A stretch of DNA of 64,000 bases, from contig CAWJNF010000005.1 of the NCBI GenBank assembly GCA_963844235.1, positions 434,001 through 498,000 on the forward strand, read 5' to 3'. A program made the translations under genes and the position numbers. Source of the DNA: CAWJNF01 sp963844235 (GTDB taxonomy: Bacteria > Actinomycetota > Thermoleophilia > Gaiellales > Gaiellaceae). Positions 63,036 through 64,000 of this stretch are shown piece after piece; the first letter of the stretch is position 1; each line of letters opens with the position of its first letter. The notes under the pieces were generated by a model, which saw only the letters and a list, made by a program, of their open reading frames with translations, did no database searches and was not told the DNA's origin.

Positions 63036-63850
63036 GGACAGTGCGTCCCGAACTGGCGATAGCGGCGGATGGGCTGATCGTGGTACTCGCGGACGAGCCG
63101 CGTGAGTCTGTCGACAAGCGCGTCAAACGCCTTCCTGCCCTTCTCCGCGGTCCCCGAGAGCGGGTCACCCATGACGCCGAGCGGCGCCTCTCGCCGGCGC
63201 TCCGGCCACCGTGCGAAGCCGCGAAACTCAGCGCTGAAGGCGTCCTCACGGGGCCAGCTGTTGCGAGCCATCCGGTCGTGCGCGACGAGGTGCGGGCGGA
63301 GATAGAGCTGGAGCGACGTTTCCCACTCGCCCGCGTGACCGATCGACCCATCGTCGGTTTCGCCCCAGGCGCGAAGCTCGTCCTCGATCACCTCCCAGTA
63401 GGAGAAGGCGAGCGCCCAGACGTCCTCCTCCGCGAGCGCGACGCTCAGCGTCTGCAGCGGGGCGGCATTTCCCCCGTGCCCGTTGATCAGGATCATGCGC
63501 TCGAAGCCGTTCGCCTTGAGGCCGCGACAGATGTCGCCCACGAGGGCGAGGAACGTCTCGAGGCGCACGCTGAGAGTACCGACGTGGCCCATGTTGTAGT
63601 GACTGAAGCCAGACCAGATCGGCGGCGCGACGACGACGGGAAAGTCGTCGACGGCCGTCGCGACGCTCACGGCGGCGAGGAAAGGGCCGGCGATGTCGAC
63701 GTCGAGAGGACAGTGCGGGCCGTGTTGCTCGATGCTTCCGACCGGCACCAGGACGACCGGGCGATGCGGAAGCATGCCCTCGAGCTCGTGGCGCCAGAGC
63801 TCCTGCCAGTGGATCTTCTTTCGGTCGCCGTCGAAGCTGCTCGCGTACAT
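63032..63850 (-). CDS. creatininase-family amidohydrolase
   Basis: 272 residues from ATG 63848-63850, behind GGGAG. The ligand motifs are complete: PVGSIEQHGPHCPLDVDIAG (Glu, His, Asp), PPIWSGFSHYNMGHVGTLSV, INGHGGNAAPLQTLSVAL and GHAGEWETSLQLYLRPHLV (Glu). The family contains creatininase and mycofactocin MftE, as well as formamide hydrolases of riboflavin/F420 synthesis (ArfB). Coupled to a SelA-like enzyme, it is more likely catabolic, opening a lactam or amide whose product the PLP enzyme uses. A longer start at 63940 adds no conserved sequence. Confidence 0.9.
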   Translation of the reverse strand: MYASSFDGDRKKIHWQELWRHELEGMLPHRPVVLVPVGSIEQHGPHCPLDVDIAGPFLAAVSVATAVDDFPVVVAPPIWSGFSHYNMGHVGTLSVRLETFLALVGDICRGLKANGFERMILINGHGGNAAPLQTLSVALAEEDVWALAFSYWEVIEDELRAWGETDDGSIGHAGEWETSLQLYLRPHLVAHDRMARNSWPREDAFSAEFRGFARWPERRREAPLGVMGDPLSGTAEKGRKAFDALVDRLTRLVREYHDQPIRRYRQFGTHCP

Positions 63851-64000
63851 CGCCGCTCCCGCGCCTTCGCCGCCGAGAGAGGATCCCCCATCGACGTTGT
63901 GTGGCGTGTTCGCCGTGACGTTAGCAACGCCCGAAGCCACTCCGAGAACGGGGGGAACGCCCTTCCCGCGAGGGCTTCGGAGCCAATGGTGTCCTGGATG

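Noticed and set aside
63851..64000. N-terminal extension of the creatininase or end of an upstream gene
   Set aside because: The extension has no conserved sequence, and the open frame at the edge is too short to judge.

Overview
The window is one stretch of very GC-rich DNA with tightly packed, often overlapping genes. An F420/FMN-type luciferase-like oxidoreductase, a SARP-type regulator, the actinobacterial PspAA/PspAB partners of PspA, a TatA and a DUF5681 remnant together suggest a member of the Actinomycetota, most likely a deep-branching soil lineage such as Thermoleophilia (Gaiellales/Solirubrobacterales). That placement is inferred from gene content and style; no rRNA or phylogenetic marker was compared.

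Region 1 (1-10 kb) is the arginine and carbamoyl-phosphate locus. argC-argJ-argB-argD-argR-argG-argH run leftward, with argH cut by the window edge, and carA-carB run rightward from a 30-39 bp shared control region that contains an ARG-box-like palindrome. argF is missing from its usual place, CarB lacks its C-terminal allosteric domain, and argJ and carB each carry a one-base frameshift. Region 2 (10-20 kb) is mostly cell-envelope and housekeeping functions: a TolB-like propeller with Ca-binding repeats, an M20 peptidase, TatA, a papain-like peptidase, signal peptidase I, an EamA exporter, a lipoprotein esterase, a methyltransferase and a lipoprotein nuclease. A 210-bp foldback element and decayed phage/integrase fragments next to tRNA-Ser break up this part.

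Region 3 (20-35 kb) holds an MFS carrier fused to a cyclic-nucleotide-binding domain, a CocE-type hydrolase, HAD-serS, a cytochrome c lipoprotein, a membrane protein, and a phage-shock-type envelope stress module in which htpX-pspAB and pspA-pspAA converge. Two small proteins and a DHA2 efflux pump with its TetR repressor and a matched operator pair follow. Region 4 (35-43 kb) looks catabolic: an AbgB-like amidohydrolase, a glutaredoxin-like protein, a RedY-like protein, an LLM oxidoreductase and hydantoinase subunits A and B, ending at tRNA-Ala.

Region 5 (43-64 kb) is accessory and varied. It has a TIM-barrel protein, a two-zinc-finger small protein, a dead cupin, an MFS carrier, a SARP-hydrolase-cyclase fusion, TypA/BipA, a TetR-cupin-SnoaL unit, a probable PD-(D/E)XK/winged-helix protein, an aldo/keto reductase, LtrA, an oxidoreductase pair, a FAD monooxygenase with an exact rifamycin-associated element upstream, a MarR-controlled cupin operon, and a SelA-like/creatininase operon.

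Two layers cut across all regions. One is a family of short GC-rich palindromes (core GGCCGGAT-loop-ATCCGGCC) at gene ends, plus a second 72-74 bp hairpin present twice. The other is a set of single-base G/C indels that break at least seven otherwise normal genes, often in short runs; this looks more like sequence error than biology, but a few may be real.
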